A stretch of DNA of 64,000 nt from JAJECS01 sp965243625 (GTDB lineage: Bacteria > Chloroflexota > UBA11872). This document shows, one piece after another, positions 8,295 to 18,635 of the stretch (positions within the stretch are counted from its first letter, which is position 1; each line of letters starts with the position of its first letter). The notes beneath the pieces are model-generated. The model had not been told where the DNA came from and searched no databases. It was given only the letters and a program-made list of their open reading frames with translations. Location of the stretch: positions 1,550,001 to 1,614,000 of the forward strand of contig CBDEVI010000002.1 of the NCBI GenBank assembly GCA_965243625.1. Reading direction: 5' to 3'. Both the position numbers and the translations under genes were made by a program.

Positions 8295-11200
8295 CTACAT
8301 GGCCGGTCGAAGCGTCCCCACCGTGCCGGACGCCTCGTCGTCATCGTCCTTCCGCCTCCTGCGTCGAAGGACGAACAGGAACACCGCCGCCAGGGCAGCC
8401 AGCATCGCCGCCCAAAGGGACATCTGGTACTTCCACTTCAGCACCGAGGCAAGAAGCCCCAGCACCGAGAGAAACCCCGTCCATGTGACGCTGACCAACA
8501 AGGTCGTTTCGGGCGTCCACGCCACGACACCCGGGAATACGCCCGTGCTCGCGTTGGCCACCGCGAATCCCGCACCCGGCCCCGCGCCTCGCTCGGGCGC
8601 GTACACGCCAAAGCCGGCTCGCGCTTGTCCCTCGGCGTTGGATGCGGCGCGTGATTGCAGCGTGGTCACCGAAGGGCCGTCGGCGGAACCGTCCGGCGGG
8701 CTCGCCGGTCCCGGATTGCCCGGGTCGCCGCCGGGGTTGCCTAGGTTGCCGGGGCCGTTCGGGCTGGTGGGGCCGTCCGGATCGCCGGCGGGCGGCACGG
8801 CGGGTGTGGGCCCGGGCGTGGGCGAAAGCTCCGGCTGCGGGGTGGGCGTTGGCTCTGGAGTGGGCGTGGGCTGCGGCCCAGGCGTGGGCGTCGGCGTCGG
8901 CCCAGGCGTGGGTGTCGGCTCGGGCGTAGGCGTAGGCGTCGGCGGCGGCCCGGGCGTGGGCGTAGGCGTCGGCGTCGGCCCAGGCGTGGGTGTCGGCTCG
9001 GGCGTAGGCGTGGGCGTCGGCTGCGGCCCGGGCGTCGGTGTCGGACCGGGATTGGTGCGGCCAGGCTGCACCGAGGACGTGCGACCGAAACCGGTGTCCG
9101 ACCAGGGGCCCAGTCCTTCGACATTGGCCGCCGCCACCTGGACCACGTAGGAGGTCCCCGGTTCGAGGCCCTCCAGCGTGGCCGAGTACCCCACGCCGAC
9201 GAAGGTGTGGGTAGTCCACTGCGACGCGCCCACCGCTCGGTAGCGGAGGTCGTAGTCCGTGATGGGCGGTCGGCCCTGGTTGGCCGGGGCCGTCCACGTC
9301 ACGTCAAGCACGCGCCGCGGCGCGTCGGCCGACGGCGCCACCGCCGGCGCGGCCGGCTTGGCCGGCGGCAGCTGGTCGAGCACGTTGATCGTCACGTCCA
9401 CCGTGGCGTCGATCGACGGGTCCGCCTCGCCCGCCGCGTTCTTGCCGTCGGTCACGCTCACCGTGACCGCGTACGACGTGGTGGTCTCGTAGTCCAGCGC
9501 CGCGCCGTCCGCCACGCGAATCTGGCCGGTCGAGGCGTCGATGACGAAAGCGTCCGCACCGGACAGCGTGTGGGTCAGCGCATCGCCATCGGCATCGGTC
9601 GCCGTGACCGGTGCGCCCACGAGCGTGCCGCCCGGCGAATTCTCCACCACTTCGCGGATCGTCTCGGTCTCGGGATCGCCGGGTTGGCCGCCGAAGCCTG
9701 GCGGGTCGTTGACTTCGGGGGACAGGACAAGTTCCGCGATCACGTCGATGACCACGGTGATGAGAGCGTTGACGATGTGCTCGCCGTCGCGCCGCGGGTC
9801 GGCGTGGCTCGCCCGCACCGTCAGGGTGTGTTGCTGGGCGACCGCGTAGTTCAAGCGCGTGCCGTCGGCCACCCGGATTTGCCCGGTGGCCCGGTCGATG
9901 GTGAACCCAGCCTGCTCGTCACCCGACTGACGGGCCCTGTCTTGCACGATGGCATAGGCGAGCGTGTGGCCCTGCGAGTCGGTGGCCGTGACCGGAGCGC
10001 CCACCGGGGCGCCTGCCGGCGCATCCTCGGACACTTCCCGGCTGGCGCTCAGCAGAGCGGGCCCGGTGACGCCGGTGCCGCTTTCCGACCAGGGGCTTTC
10101 CCCTTCATCGTTTCTGGCCAGCACCTGCACCTCGTAGACCGTGCCCGGCGCGAGGCCGGTGATGACGGTTCCGGGTGTCGCGCCGTCAAAGGAATGGTCT
10201 ATCCAGTCATCGGCCCCCACCGCGCGGAAGCGAACGTCGTAGTCGGTCGTCGCCGGCACCCCTTGCACGGCGATGTCCGACCAATCGACGTCCAGTGAAG
10301 TGGCAGGGCTCGTGGCGGTCGGTTCCGCCAACGGCGCGTCCGGTCGGTGCGGCGGCTCGGCCACGTCGACCACGGTGATGGTCACCGTCACTGCGGCGTC
10401 GACGCTGTGGCTGTCGCCTGCCCAGGTGATGTCCAGGCCGTCGCTGACTTCGATGACCTCGGTGTAGGACTCGCCGGCCTCGTAGTCCAGCAGCGCCCCG
10501 GTGGCCACGCTGAGCTGGCCCGTACTCGAGTCCAGGGCAAAGAGGGACGACGCCTCACGCAGGGTGTAGGTGAGTGCATGCCCTTCGGCGTCGATGGCCG
10601 TTATCGGATTGCCCAGCAGGGTTCCCGCCGGCGAGTTCTCCGGCACCGAGCGGTCCCGGGTCAGGGCGACGAATTGCGGGGGACTGTTGTTTCCGATCGT
10701 GGATTCTCTACCGGGCGACGACCAATCGCCGGCGCTGTCGGCGTTGCGCGCCCGCACCCGGACCTCGTAGGCCGTACTCGGCGTCAGGCCGGTAAGCGTC
10801 GTGTGGGTGCCCGTGCTGCTGAAGGGCCGGTCCGTCCAGTTTTCGTCGCCCTGCTTCCGATACTCCACGTCGTAATCGGTGATGGGCAGGCCGGCGCCGA
10901 CATCCGGCGCCGTCCAGGCGACGTCCAGCACGGTCATGGGCTGGAAGGCCGATTGCGCGACGAGCGGCTGATCCGGCACGGGCGGCGAGAGATCGACGTT
11001 CACCGACCACTGCCGCGCCGCCCGGTTGTCCCATCCGGCGTAGTCCTGGAACGCGCCGGCGGCGATGTCCACGGTTAGCCGTCCACTGCGTGTGGGGCTA
11101 ATGTCCGCCGCATAGGACCACGCGCTCACCTGCCGCAGCTCGGTCACTCTACCGTTGACGACGGTCAGGTCCTCCGCGGCGAAATCCTTCACGTCTTCGG

Positions 11201-14200
11201 TGAGCTGAATGTGAATGCCGAAGGGCCCGCGCTGAGTCGTCGTCGGACCGGTAATCCGATGCACCCGCGGCCGATCGGCGTCCGAGTAAACCTGGAAGTA
11301 CGCCCCGAGACCCCGCCAGTTGACCCAGATCCGGGTTCGGTAGGGCCAGGTGCCCCATCGATACTGGTAGTACTCCGGCGTCAGGGTGAAGGTCGCGGTG
11401 TTTCCGTCGACGCTGACGGGTACAGGAGTCTCCGAGTTCCAAGGCCTGAAGCTGAAGTCGTCGCCGGGCGGCTGGGAGAAGGTGGCGACCACCTCGAAAG
11501 AATCCCAACTTAAGCGGGTCCCTGAGGGGCCTTCGAGCCTGAGCCACACATACGTCGAGGTCTTGGAGGTGGCCGTTCGCGGCGCGAGGCTGCCGTTGCC
11601 GGCGACGGCCGCGTCCGCCGCCACCGTGACCGTGACATCGCCCTCACCGTCGGGCGTCACCTTGGCGGTGTAGACCGCGCCGCTGCCGGACAAGTCCGCC
11701 AGCGTGCCGTTTTCGACGGTGACGTCGGAGGCGTCGAAGCCGGTCACGTCCGTTCCAAACGTGAAGGTCACGTTTAGCGGTTGCAGCTTGGTGAACGTCT
11801 CCGGAAGGGCGATGGTGACCGTATACGCGAGCGTCAGCTCGATCGTGAGGTCAACCACGGCCGGCCGGCCTTGCACGGTGTAGCTCACCTGGCCCGTGTA
11901 GGAGCTCTTGGTCGCGTAGTCCAAGGTGGCGCCTTCCGCCACGCTGATCTGGCCGGTGGCCGAGTCGATGACGAAGTCGCCGGAGTCCGCCGCCTCGCCC
12001 GTCAGCGTGTAGGTCAGCGCATCGTTAGTCTGATCGTCGCCGTCGTCGTAGGGCGTCCCGGTCACCGGATCGCCCACCGGCGTTCCGGCCGGGGAGTTTT
12101 CGCCGACGCTCCGGCGCGCGGAGTCGGTGACCGTGACCGTCATCGTGCGGGAGGCATACCCGCCGTACCCGTCATGCGCCCCGTAGGTAACCGTCGACGA
12201 GCTGGGATTGACGCCGACGACGATAAGCGTGGGCATCACCTCGCCAGGGCCGATCTCTATATCAGAGACGCCGGCCGTGAACACGCCGGGGTGCGCCGCG
12301 GAGGCCGAGAAGCTCAGCGCGTCGCCATCGGGGTCCACGAAGAATCCCGTCCCGATCGACGCCTCGATCTTGGCGGCCCGCTCGATCTCGCGGTCCTCGA
12401 GGGTCTCAGCGGTCGTCGTCGGCGGACGGTTGGCCTGCCCTTCCCCGGTGTCCGACCAGGGGCCTTCGTCTTCGAGAGCCGTGAGCGCGCGCACCTGGAA
12501 CTCGTAGGTCGCGCCGGCTTCCAGGTCCGGCAGGTTGACGCTCAGGGTCGCTGCCGGCAGCTTGCTGGTGACAACCTCATTGGCGTCGGTGTACGTGTAG
12601 GTCGTCCACGCCTCGGGCGTCTCGCCGTCGGCGACCTTCTTGCGGTACTGCACCTCGTAGCCGGTGATGGTGGCGCCGTTAGCGTCGGGCGCCGTCCAGG
12701 TCACGTCCAGGGCCGGGTTGGTCGGCTCGTCGAAGGTCGTGCGGGTGACCGTCGGGGCGTCCGGCTGGCCGGCCTCGACGTCGGTCACGTTGATGGTCAG
12801 GTCGGCGGCGGCCGCCTGGCCCTGCACGGTCCAATTCACCTTGCCGGTGTACGAGCTCTTGGTCTCGTAATCCAGGTTGGCGTCTTCCTGGACGCTGATC
12901 TGGCCGGTGGCGGAATCGATGACGAAAGCCCCGGAGGTCGCCGCCTCGCCGGTCAACGTGTAGGTCAGCGCATCGTCGGTCTCATCGTCGCCGTCGTCGT
13001 AGGGCGTCCCGGTTACGGGGTCTCCGACCGCCGTACCGGCGGGGGAGTTCTCGGCAATAGCCCGCGTTTCAGCTTGCTTGCTTGACCATGAAAACTTTCG
13101 GTGCGTATAGCCGCCGTATCCGTCATGCACCCCATAGGTCAATTCCAAGGTGGACGGGTTGTAGAAAAGGAATGTCCACCGCAGAGTCGTCTCATCTGTC
13201 AGGAATGGGGAGTCGGCAGGCCTCTCCTCTAATCGAAACTCCCCAACGTCTCCGATGCCGGGGTATTGGGACGATACGTCCCAACTCAACGAGTCGCCAT
13301 CAGGGTCCGCGAAGAACAGTTCGATCGGTAGGCTGACCCAGGTTTCTCCGACCGGCTGGTCGTTGTTTACATAGAAGTAGTAAATGCCGTTATGAGCTGC
13401 ATGATGCGGCGGCCGGTTGGCGCGTCCGGAGCCGATGTCCGACCAGGGACCGTGGCCTTCCTTGGCAGTGGTCGCGCGCACCTGGAACTCATAGGTCGCG
13501 CCGGCTTCCAGGTCCGGCACGGTGACGCTCAGCGTCGATGCCGGCAGTATGACGATGACAAGCTCGTTGGCGTCGGTGTAGGTGTACGCCGTCCAGGTGT
13601 TGGGGGTCTCGCCGTCAGCGACCTGCTTGCGGTACTGGACTTTGTAGCCGTCGATGGTGGTGCCGTTGGCGTCGGGCGCCGTCCAGGTGACGTCGAGGGC
13701 CGGGTTGGTCTCCGTCTCGAACCGCGTGCGCGTCACCGTGGGCGCGTCGGGCTTGCCGGCCTCGACGTCGGTCACGTTGATGGTCAAGTTGATCACCGTG
13801 GCCTGACCATTCACCGTGAACCCCACCTTGCCCGTGTACGAGCTCTTGGTCTCGTAGTCGAGGCTGGCGCCCTCCTTGACGCTAATCTGGCCGCTGGCCG
13901 AATCAATCTCGAAGGCCCCCGAGGTCGCCGCCTCGCCCGTCAGGGTGTAGCTGTAGATTTCGGTTTGGCCCGAGTAACTGTTGCCCACCACCGGGTCGCC
14001 GACCGCCGTGCCGGCGGCGGAGTTCTCAGCGACGCTCCGGGTCGCGCTCCTCGGACCGCTAGTGAGTTTCACGGTGCGCGAGATAAACCCGCCATACCCG
14101 TCGTGCGCCCCGTAGGTCAACGTGGACGTGCCTGGATTGAGGAAGCGCATGATCAGGTAGGACGTGGACTGGGTCAGCTCGAATCCGACCAGGCCGGGAT

Positions 14201-17200
14201 ATTGCGACGAGACGAACCAGGTCAGCGTGTCGCCATCGGAGTCGTAGTAATACCGATCCAAGTACGCGATCGCGACGGTGTTGATCCCATAGGTTCGCGG
14301 ACTGAGGGCGAGTCTTCTGCCGCTCGGACTAAGGTTGGCCCTCGCAGACCCTGTGTCCGACCAGGGGCCAGGTCCCTCCAGACTGGTCACGGCCCGCACC
14401 TGAAACTCGTAGATCGCGCCGTACTTCAGGTGCGGCAAGGTGAGGCTCAGTGTCGATGCCGACAGCTTGCTGGTGACGTTCTCGTCAGCGTCGGTGTATC
14501 TGTAGGTCGTCCACGCCTTGGGAGTCTGACCGTCGGCGACCTTCTCGCGATACTGCACCTCGTAGCCGTTGATGGTCGTGCCGTTGGCGTCGGGAGCGGT
14601 CCATGCCACGTCCAGGGCAGGGTGGGTCGGCTTGTCGAATCGCGTGCGGGTGACCGTTGGCGCGTCGGGCTTGCCGGCCTCGGCGTCGGTCACCTGGATG
14701 GCGACGTCGGCGTAGGCTTCCTGCTCCTGCACGGTCCAAGTCACTCGCCCCGTGTAGGAGCTCTTGGTCTCGAAGTCGATGGTTGCGCCCTGCTTGACAC
14801 TGATCTGGCCGGTGGCCGAGTCAATGGTGAAGGCGTTCGACGTTGCCGCCTCGCCCGTCAGCGTGTAGGTCAGCGCATCGTCGGTCTCATCGTCGCCGTC
14901 GTCGTAGGGCGTCCCGGTCACCGGGTCGCCCACCGCCGTGCCGGCGGCGGAGTTCTCGACCAGGCTTCGGCTCAGATTCGCGCCGTTGAAAGTGTCGGCG
15001 GAGCCGCTGACGTCAATGGTCTTCGAGGCGTAGCCGCCGTACACGTCGGCCACCCCGTAGGTGACCGTTGACGTCGACGGATTGAGGATGTGGATCCGCA
15101 GCTTGTCGGAATCGTCACCCTCGATACCGACCCTGAGCACGCCGGGATACTGCGCCGAGGCCGAGTAGGTCAGCGTGTCGCCGTCGTCGTCCGCGAATTT
15201 GTCATTGAGCGTCCTGACGTGGTCGTCTCCGCCCCAGAGAAGGGTGTAGCTCGGTTGGAGGTTGGGTGCTTCGGTGGATCGCGGGGGACGGTTGGCCCGG
15301 CCCGAGCCCGTGTCCGACCAGGGACCTTCACCCTCGAGTGCCGTGAGCGCGTGCACCTGGAACTCGTAGGTCGCGCCGGCCTCCAGGTCCGGCAGGGTCA
15401 GGCTGGTGGTCGATGCCGCCAGCCTGCTGGTGACGTTCTCGTTGGCGTCGGTATAGGTGTAGGCCGTCCAGGCGTTAGGTGTCTCGCCGTCGGCGACTTT
15501 CTTGCGGTACTGCACCTCGTAGCCGTTGATGGTGGTGCCGTTGGCGTCGGGAGCCGTCCAGCTCACGTCCAGCGCCGGGTTCGAAGGCCGGCTGAACTCG
15601 GTCCGCGTCACCGTCGGCGCGGCGGGCTTCCCGGCCTCCAGGTCCGTCACGTTGATGGTGACGCTGATGGCCGTCGCATACCCATTGACCGTGAACTCCA
15701 CTCGGCCGGTGTAGGAACTCTCGCTCTCGTAGTTCAGGCTGGCGCCCTGCTTGACGCTGATCTGCCCGCTGGACGCATCGATCTCGAAGACGCCCGAGGT
15801 CACCGCTGCGCCCGTCAGGGTGTAGGTCAGCGCATCGTCGGTCTGATCGTCGCCGTCGTCGTAGGGCGTCCCCGTCACCGGGTCGCCCACCGCCGTGCCC
15901 GCGGCGGAGTTCTCGGCAATGCTCCGAGTCTCGCTCGCCGTAGCGGCGAGGGTCGCCGTCCGCGTGACCGCACCGCCGTAGGGGTCAGATGCCTGGTACG
16001 TCACCGTCGACGAGCCCGGATTGATGAGAACTACTCGCAGCCGGGCATGCCCGTTTTCGACGGACGTGGCGACCCCGAGCAGGCCGGGATTCGCCGCCGA
16101 AGCCGCATAGGTGAGTGCGTCGCCGTCGGCGTCCTCGAACAACGGCCCCACCGCCGACGGACCCGTCTCGTAGTAGTCGGCGATGCTGGTGACCGGGAAC
16201 GTGCCGCCATTGAATGGCTTGCTGCTCGCGGTCGGCGGCCGGTTGGCCCGGCCGGATCCGGTGTTGGACCAGGGGCCGGCGCCCTCGAGTGTCGTGACCG
16301 CGCGTACCTGCGCCTCGTAGGTCGCGCCGGCCTCCAGGTTCGTCAGGGTGAGGCTCGTGGCCGTGGCGCCCAGCGCGCCGCTGTACGCCGTCCAGTCCGC
16401 CGCTTCTTCATCTTCGGCGGCCTTCTTGCGGTACTGCGCCTCGTAGCCGGTGATGGTGAGTCCGTTGGCGGCGGGCGCCGTCCAGGTCACGTCCAGCCCC
16501 GGGTTGGTCGGCTCGCTGTACTGCGTGCGCGCCACCGTCGGCGCGTCGGGCTGGCCGGCCTCGACGTCCGTCACCTTGAGGTTGACGCTGATGACGGCGG
16601 CGTGGCCGTCCACCGTGTAATGCACCTCGCCCCGGTAGAACTTGGCGATTATCTGGCCGTTGAATGTTTCAGTTTCCCGGTTGTCGTCGTCCGTCTCGTA
16701 GTCCAGCGTCGCGCCCTGCGCCACGCTGATCTGCCCGTTGGCGGAGTCGATCACGAACTTGCCGGAGTCCTTCGCCTTGCCCTTCAGCGTGTAGCTCAGC
16801 GCCACGCCGTTGTACGGCGTCCCGGTCACCGGGTTTCCCACCGCCGTGCCCGCGGCGGAGTTCTCGGCAATTTCCCGGCTCGTCTTCGCGGTGATGCCAA
16901 ACGTCACCGTGCGAGTGACTTGCCCGCCGTAACGGTCACGGGCCCCGTAAATCACGTTCGACGAGCCCTGATTGCGGAGGGTGACCCGGAAATTGGCCGA
17001 CCCGGCGGTGCCGGAAAAGCTGATCCCGAGCAAGGCGGGATGCTGCGCGGAGGCGATGTAGGTCAACGCGTCGCCATCGGCGTCGGCGAACATTACTCCA
17101 AGCGCGCCCTGCCCGGTTTCGGGGTAGTCGGCGATGGTTCCCACCGGGAACGTGCCGCCATTGAAGGCGGCGCTGGTGGCGGTCGGCGGGCGGTTGGCCT

Positions 17201-18635
17201 GGCCGGTCCCGGTGTCCGACCAGGGGCCGGCGCCTTCGTTGCTTTGCGACCGCACCTGCACCTCGTAGGTCGCCCCCGCCTCCAGGTCCTCCAGCGTCAG
17301 GTTCGTCGTCGTCGAGCCCAACGTGACGCCGTACGCCGTCCAATCGGCGGGGTCCTCACCCTGCGCGGCCTGCTTGCGGTACTGCGCTTCATAGCCGCTG
17401 AGGGTGACGCCAGCGACCGCCGCAGGCGCGGTCCAGCTCACGTCCAGCCCCGGATTGGTCGGCTGGCCGTACACCGTGCGCGCCAGCGTCGGTGTGCCGG
17501 GCTTGCCGGCCTCGATGTCCGTCACCTTGATGCTGACGTTGATGACGGCGGCGTGGCCGTCGACCGTGTAATGCACCTCGCCCCGGTAGAACTTGGCGAT
17601 GACCTGGCCGTTCCAGGTCTCGGTCTCCCGGTTGGAGTCGTCGGTCTCGTAGTCCAGCGTCGCGCCCTGCGCCACGCTGATCTGGCCGCTGGCGGAGTCG
17701 ATCACGAACTTGCCGGAGTCCTTCGCCTTGCCCTTCAGCGTGTAGCTCAGCGCCACGCCGTTGTACGGCGTCCCCGTCACCGGGTTCCCCACGGCCGTGC
17801 CGGCGGCGGAGTTCTCGGCGATCTCCCGGCTCGTCTTGGCGGTGATCGTGAGGGTCGCGGTGCGCGTCACGGACCCGCCGTAAGGGTCGGTGGCCGTGTA
17901 GGTGACCTTGGACGAGCCCTGGTTGAGCAGGGTGGCCCGCAAATGGGCCTGTCCGGCGGCGCCGGACAGGCTGACGCCGAGCAACGCCGGATGCTGCGCC
18001 GCGGCGGAATAGGTCAGCGCGTCGCCATCGGCGTCGGCGAACATGACCCCAAGCGCGCCATTCCCGGTCTCGCGGTAGTCGGCGATGGTTCCCACCGGGA
18101 ACGTGCCGCCATTGAAGGCGGCGCTGGTGGCGGTCGGCGCCCGGTTTGCCCGGCCCGAGCCGGTGTCCGACCAGGGGCCGCGGGCTTCGTTGTTCAGCGC
18201 CTGCACCTGCACCTCGTAGGTGGCCCCTGCCTCGAGGTCCGACAGCGTCAGGCTGGTCGCGGTGGCGCCCAACGTGCCGCTGTACGCCGTCCACTCCGCG
18301 GGATCTTCGCCTTCCGCGGCCTTTTTGCGGTACTGCGCCGCATAGCCGGTAGGCGTCGCGCCGCTGGCCGGAGCGGTCCAGGTCACGTCCAGGGCCGGGT
18401 CGGTCGGCTCGCTGAACTCGGTCCGACTTACCGTCGGCGTGCCGGTCTTCTCCGGAGCGGAGGCGGATTTCGGCGTGGACTCGGTCGTTGGGGGCGGGTT
18501 CGACTCGGTCGTTGTCTCTTGTGCGGCGACCGCGGGCGGGGCGAAGGACACCAGAAGCGCCCAGGCCACCGCGGCTAGAATGCAGGCGATCACCGCCAGG
18601 TGAAGGGTTCGGCCCCCCAGACTCCGTCCACTCAT
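8295..18635 (-). CDS. Giant Fn3/cadherin-like surface protein with Pro/Thr stalk and C-terminal membrane anchor
   Basis: A 3446-residue exported protein. Residues 1-38 form a signal peptide (hydrophobic stretch about 12-35, then PPAVAAQ). Next come about ten alternating fibronectin type III units (signature PALDVxWTAP ... ATYEFQVRA ... GPWSDTGSG) and ten cadherin-like units (ENSAAGTAVGDPVTGTPY ... FxIDSATGQISV ... LDYET). After the seventh pair lie one or two bacterial Ig-like domains (from FDASDVTVENGTL). The last pairs are followed by a long (PT/PG)n stalk (about 9050-8800). The end is a hydrophobic segment (SLWAAMLAALAAVFLFVL), RRRRRK and an acidic tail, which is a stop-transfer anchor. 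The start is ATG with GGGGGGCGAG upstream. It probably acts in adhesion or cell-cell contact; no catalytic domain is seen. Confidence 0.88.
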   Translation of the reverse strand: MSGRSLGGRTLHLAVIACILAAVAWALLVSFAPPAVAAQETTTESNPPPTTESTPKSASAPEKTGTPTVSRTEFSEPTDPALDVTWTAPASGATPTGYAAQYRKKAAEGEDPAEWTAYSGTLGATATSLTLSDLEAGATYEVQVQALNNEARGPWSDTGSGRANRAPTATSAAFNGGTFPVGTIADYRETGNGALGVMFADADGDALTYSAAAQHPALLGVSLSGAAGQAHLRATLLNQGSSKVTYTATDPYGGSVTRTATLTITAKTSREIAENSAAGTAVGNPVTGTPYNGVALSYTLKGKAKDSGKFVIDSASGQISVAQGATLDYETDDSNRETETWNGQVIAKFYRGEVHYTVDGHAAVINVSIKVTDIEAGKPGTPTLARTVYGQPTNPGLDVSWTAPAAVAGVTLSGYEAQYRKQAAQGEDPADWTAYGVTLGSTTTNLTLEDLEAGATYEVQVRSQSNEGAGPWSDTGTGQANRPPTATSAAFNGGTFPVGTIADYPETGQGALGVMFADADGDALTYIASAQHPALLGISFSGTAGSANFRVTLRNQGSSNVIYGARDRYGGQVTRTVTFGITAKTSREIAENSAAGTAVGNPVTGTPYNGVALSYTLKGKAKDSGKFVIDSANGQISVAQGATLDYETDDDNRETETFNGQIIAKFYRGEVHYTVDGHAAVISVNLKVTDVEAGQPDAPTVARTQYSEPTNPGLDVTWTAPAANGLTITGYEAQYRKKAAEDEEAADWTAYSGALGATATSLTLTNLEAGATYEAQVRAVTTLEGAGPWSNTGSGRANRPPTASSKPFNGGTFPVTSIADYYETGPSAVGPLFEDADGDALTYAASAANPGLLGVATSVENGHARLRVVLINPGSSTVTYQASDPYGGAVTRTATLAATASETRSIAENSAAGTAVGDPVTGTPYDDGDDQTDDALTYTLTGAAVTSGVFEIDASSGQISVKQGASLNYESESSYTGRVEFTVNGYATAISVTINVTDLEAGKPAAPTVTRTEFSRPSNPALDVSWTAPDANGTTINGYEVQYRKKVADGETPNAWTAYTYTDANENVTSRLAASTTSLTLPDLEAGATYEFQVHALTALEGEGPWSDTGSGRANRPPRSTEAPNLQPSYTLLWGGDDHVRTLNDKFADDDGDTLTYSASAQYPGVLRVGIEGDDSDKLRIHILNPSTSTVTYGVADVYGGYASKTIDVSGSADTFNGANLSRSLVENSAAGTAVGDPVTGTPYDDGDDETDDALTYTLTGEAATSNAFTIDSATGQISVKQGATIDFETKSSYTGRVTWTVQEQEAYADVAIQVTDAEAGKPDAPTVTRTRFDKPTHPALDVAWTAPDANGTTINGYEVQYREKVADGQTPKAWTTYRYTDADENVTSKLSASTLSLTLPHLKYGAIYEFQVRAVTSLEGPGPWSDTGSARANLSPSGRRLALSPRTYGINTVAIAYLDRYYYDSDGDTLTWFVSSQYPGLVGFELTQSTSYLIMRFLNPGTSTLTYGAHDGYGGFISRTVKLTSGPRSATRSVAENSAAGTAVGDPVVGNSYSGQTEIYSYTLTGEAATSGAFEIDSASGQISVKEGASLDYETKSSYTGKVGFTVNGQATVINLTINVTDVEAGKPDAPTVTRTRFETETNPALDVTWTAPDANGTTIDGYKVQYRKQVADGETPNTWTAYTYTDANELVIVILPASTLSVTVPDLEAGATYEFQVRATTAKEGHGPWSDIGSGRANRPPHHAAHNGIYYFYVNNDQPVGETWVSLPIELFFADPDGDSLSWDVSSQYPGIGDVGEFRLEERPADSPFLTDETTLRWTFLFYNPSTLELTYGVHDGYGGYTHRKFSWSSKQAETRAIAENSPAGTAVGDPVTGTPYDDGDDETDDALTYTLTGEAATSGAFVIDSATGQISVQEDANLDYETKSSYTGKVNWTVQGQAAAADLTINVTDVEAGQPDAPTVTRTTFDEPTNPALDVTWTAPDANGATITGYEVQYRKKVADGETPEAWTTYTYTDANEVVTSKLPAATLSVNLPDLEAGATYEFQVRALTALEDEGPWSDTGEGQANRPPTTTAETLEDREIERAAKIEASIGTGFFVDPDGDALSFSASAAHPGVFTAGVSDIEIGPGEVMPTLIVVGVNPSSSTVTYGAHDGYGGYASRTMTVTVTDSARRSVGENSPAGTPVGDPVTGTPYDDGDDQTNDALTYTLTGEAADSGDFVIDSATGQISVAEGATLDYATKSSYTGQVSYTVQGRPAVVDLTIELTLAYTVTIALPETFTKLQPLNVTFTFGTDVTGFDASDVTVENGTLADLSGSGAVYTAKVTPDGEGDVTVTVAADAAVAGNGSLAPRTATSKTSTYVWLRLEGPSGTRLSWDSFEVVATFSQPPGDDFSFRPWNSETPVPVSVDGNTATFTLTPEYYQYRWGTWPYRTRIWVNWRGLGAYFQVYSDADRPRVHRITGPTTTQRGPFGIHIQLTEDVKDFAAEDLTVVNGRVTELRQVSAWSYAADISPTRSGRLTVDIAAGAFQDYAGWDNRAARQWSVNVDLSPPVPDQPLVAQSAFQPMTVLDVAWTAPDVGAGLPITDYDVEYRKQGDENWTDRPFSSTGTHTTLTGLTPSTAYEVRVRARNADSAGDWSSPGRESTIGNNSPPQFVALTRDRSVPENSPAGTLLGNPITAIDAEGHALTYTLREASSLFALDSSTGQLSVATGALLDYEAGESYTEVIEVSDGLDITWAGDSHSVDAAVTVTITVVDVAEPPHRPDAPLAEPTATSPATSLDVDWSDIAVQGVPATTDYDVRFRAVGADDWIDHSFDGATPGTVITGLAPGTVYEVQVLARNDEGESPWSESGTGVTGPALLSASREVSEDAPAGAPVGAPVTATDSQGHTLAYAIVQDRARQSGDEQAGFTIDRATGQIRVADGTRLNYAVAQQHTLTVRASHADPRRDGEHIVNALITVVIDVIAELVLSPEVNDPPGFGGQPGDPETETIREVVENSPGGTLVGAPVTATDADGDALTHTLSGADAFVIDASTGQIRVADGAALDYETTTSYAVTVSVTDGKNAAGEADPSIDATVDVTINVLDQLPPAKPAAPAVAPSADAPRRVLDVTWTAPANQGRPPITDYDLRYRAVGASQWTTHTFVGVGYSATLEGLEPGTSYVVQVAAANVEGLGPWSDTGFGRTSSVQPGRTNPGPTPTPGPQPTPTPTPEPTPTPGPTPTPTPTPGPPPTPTPTPEPTPTPGPTPTPTPGPQPTPTPEPTPTPQPELSPTPGPTPAVPPAGDPDGPTSPNGPGNLGNPGGDPGNPGPASPPDGSADGPSVTTLQSRAASNAEGQARAGFGVYAPERGAGPGAGFAVANASTGVFPGVVAWTPETTLLVSVTWTGFLSVLGLLASVLKWKYQMSLWAAMLAALAAVFLFVLRRRRRKDDDDEASGTVGTLRPAM
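8800..9052 (-). repeat. Pro/Thr/Gly/Glu low-complexity stalk repeat
   Basis: Within the giant gene at 8295-18635, a degenerate 6- to 12-bp repeat family encodes PTPTPGP and PTPTPEP units. It forms an extended wall-spanning spacer just before the membrane anchor. Such tracts change length easily by slippage, so the stalk may differ between strains. Confidence 0.8.

Noticed and set aside
15090..18578. 1162-codon plus-strand open frame
   Set aside because: It lies entirely antisense to the Fn3/cadherin giant. The translation is rich in Arg, Gly and Val and has no family pattern; it mirrors the codon bias and repeats of the true gene.
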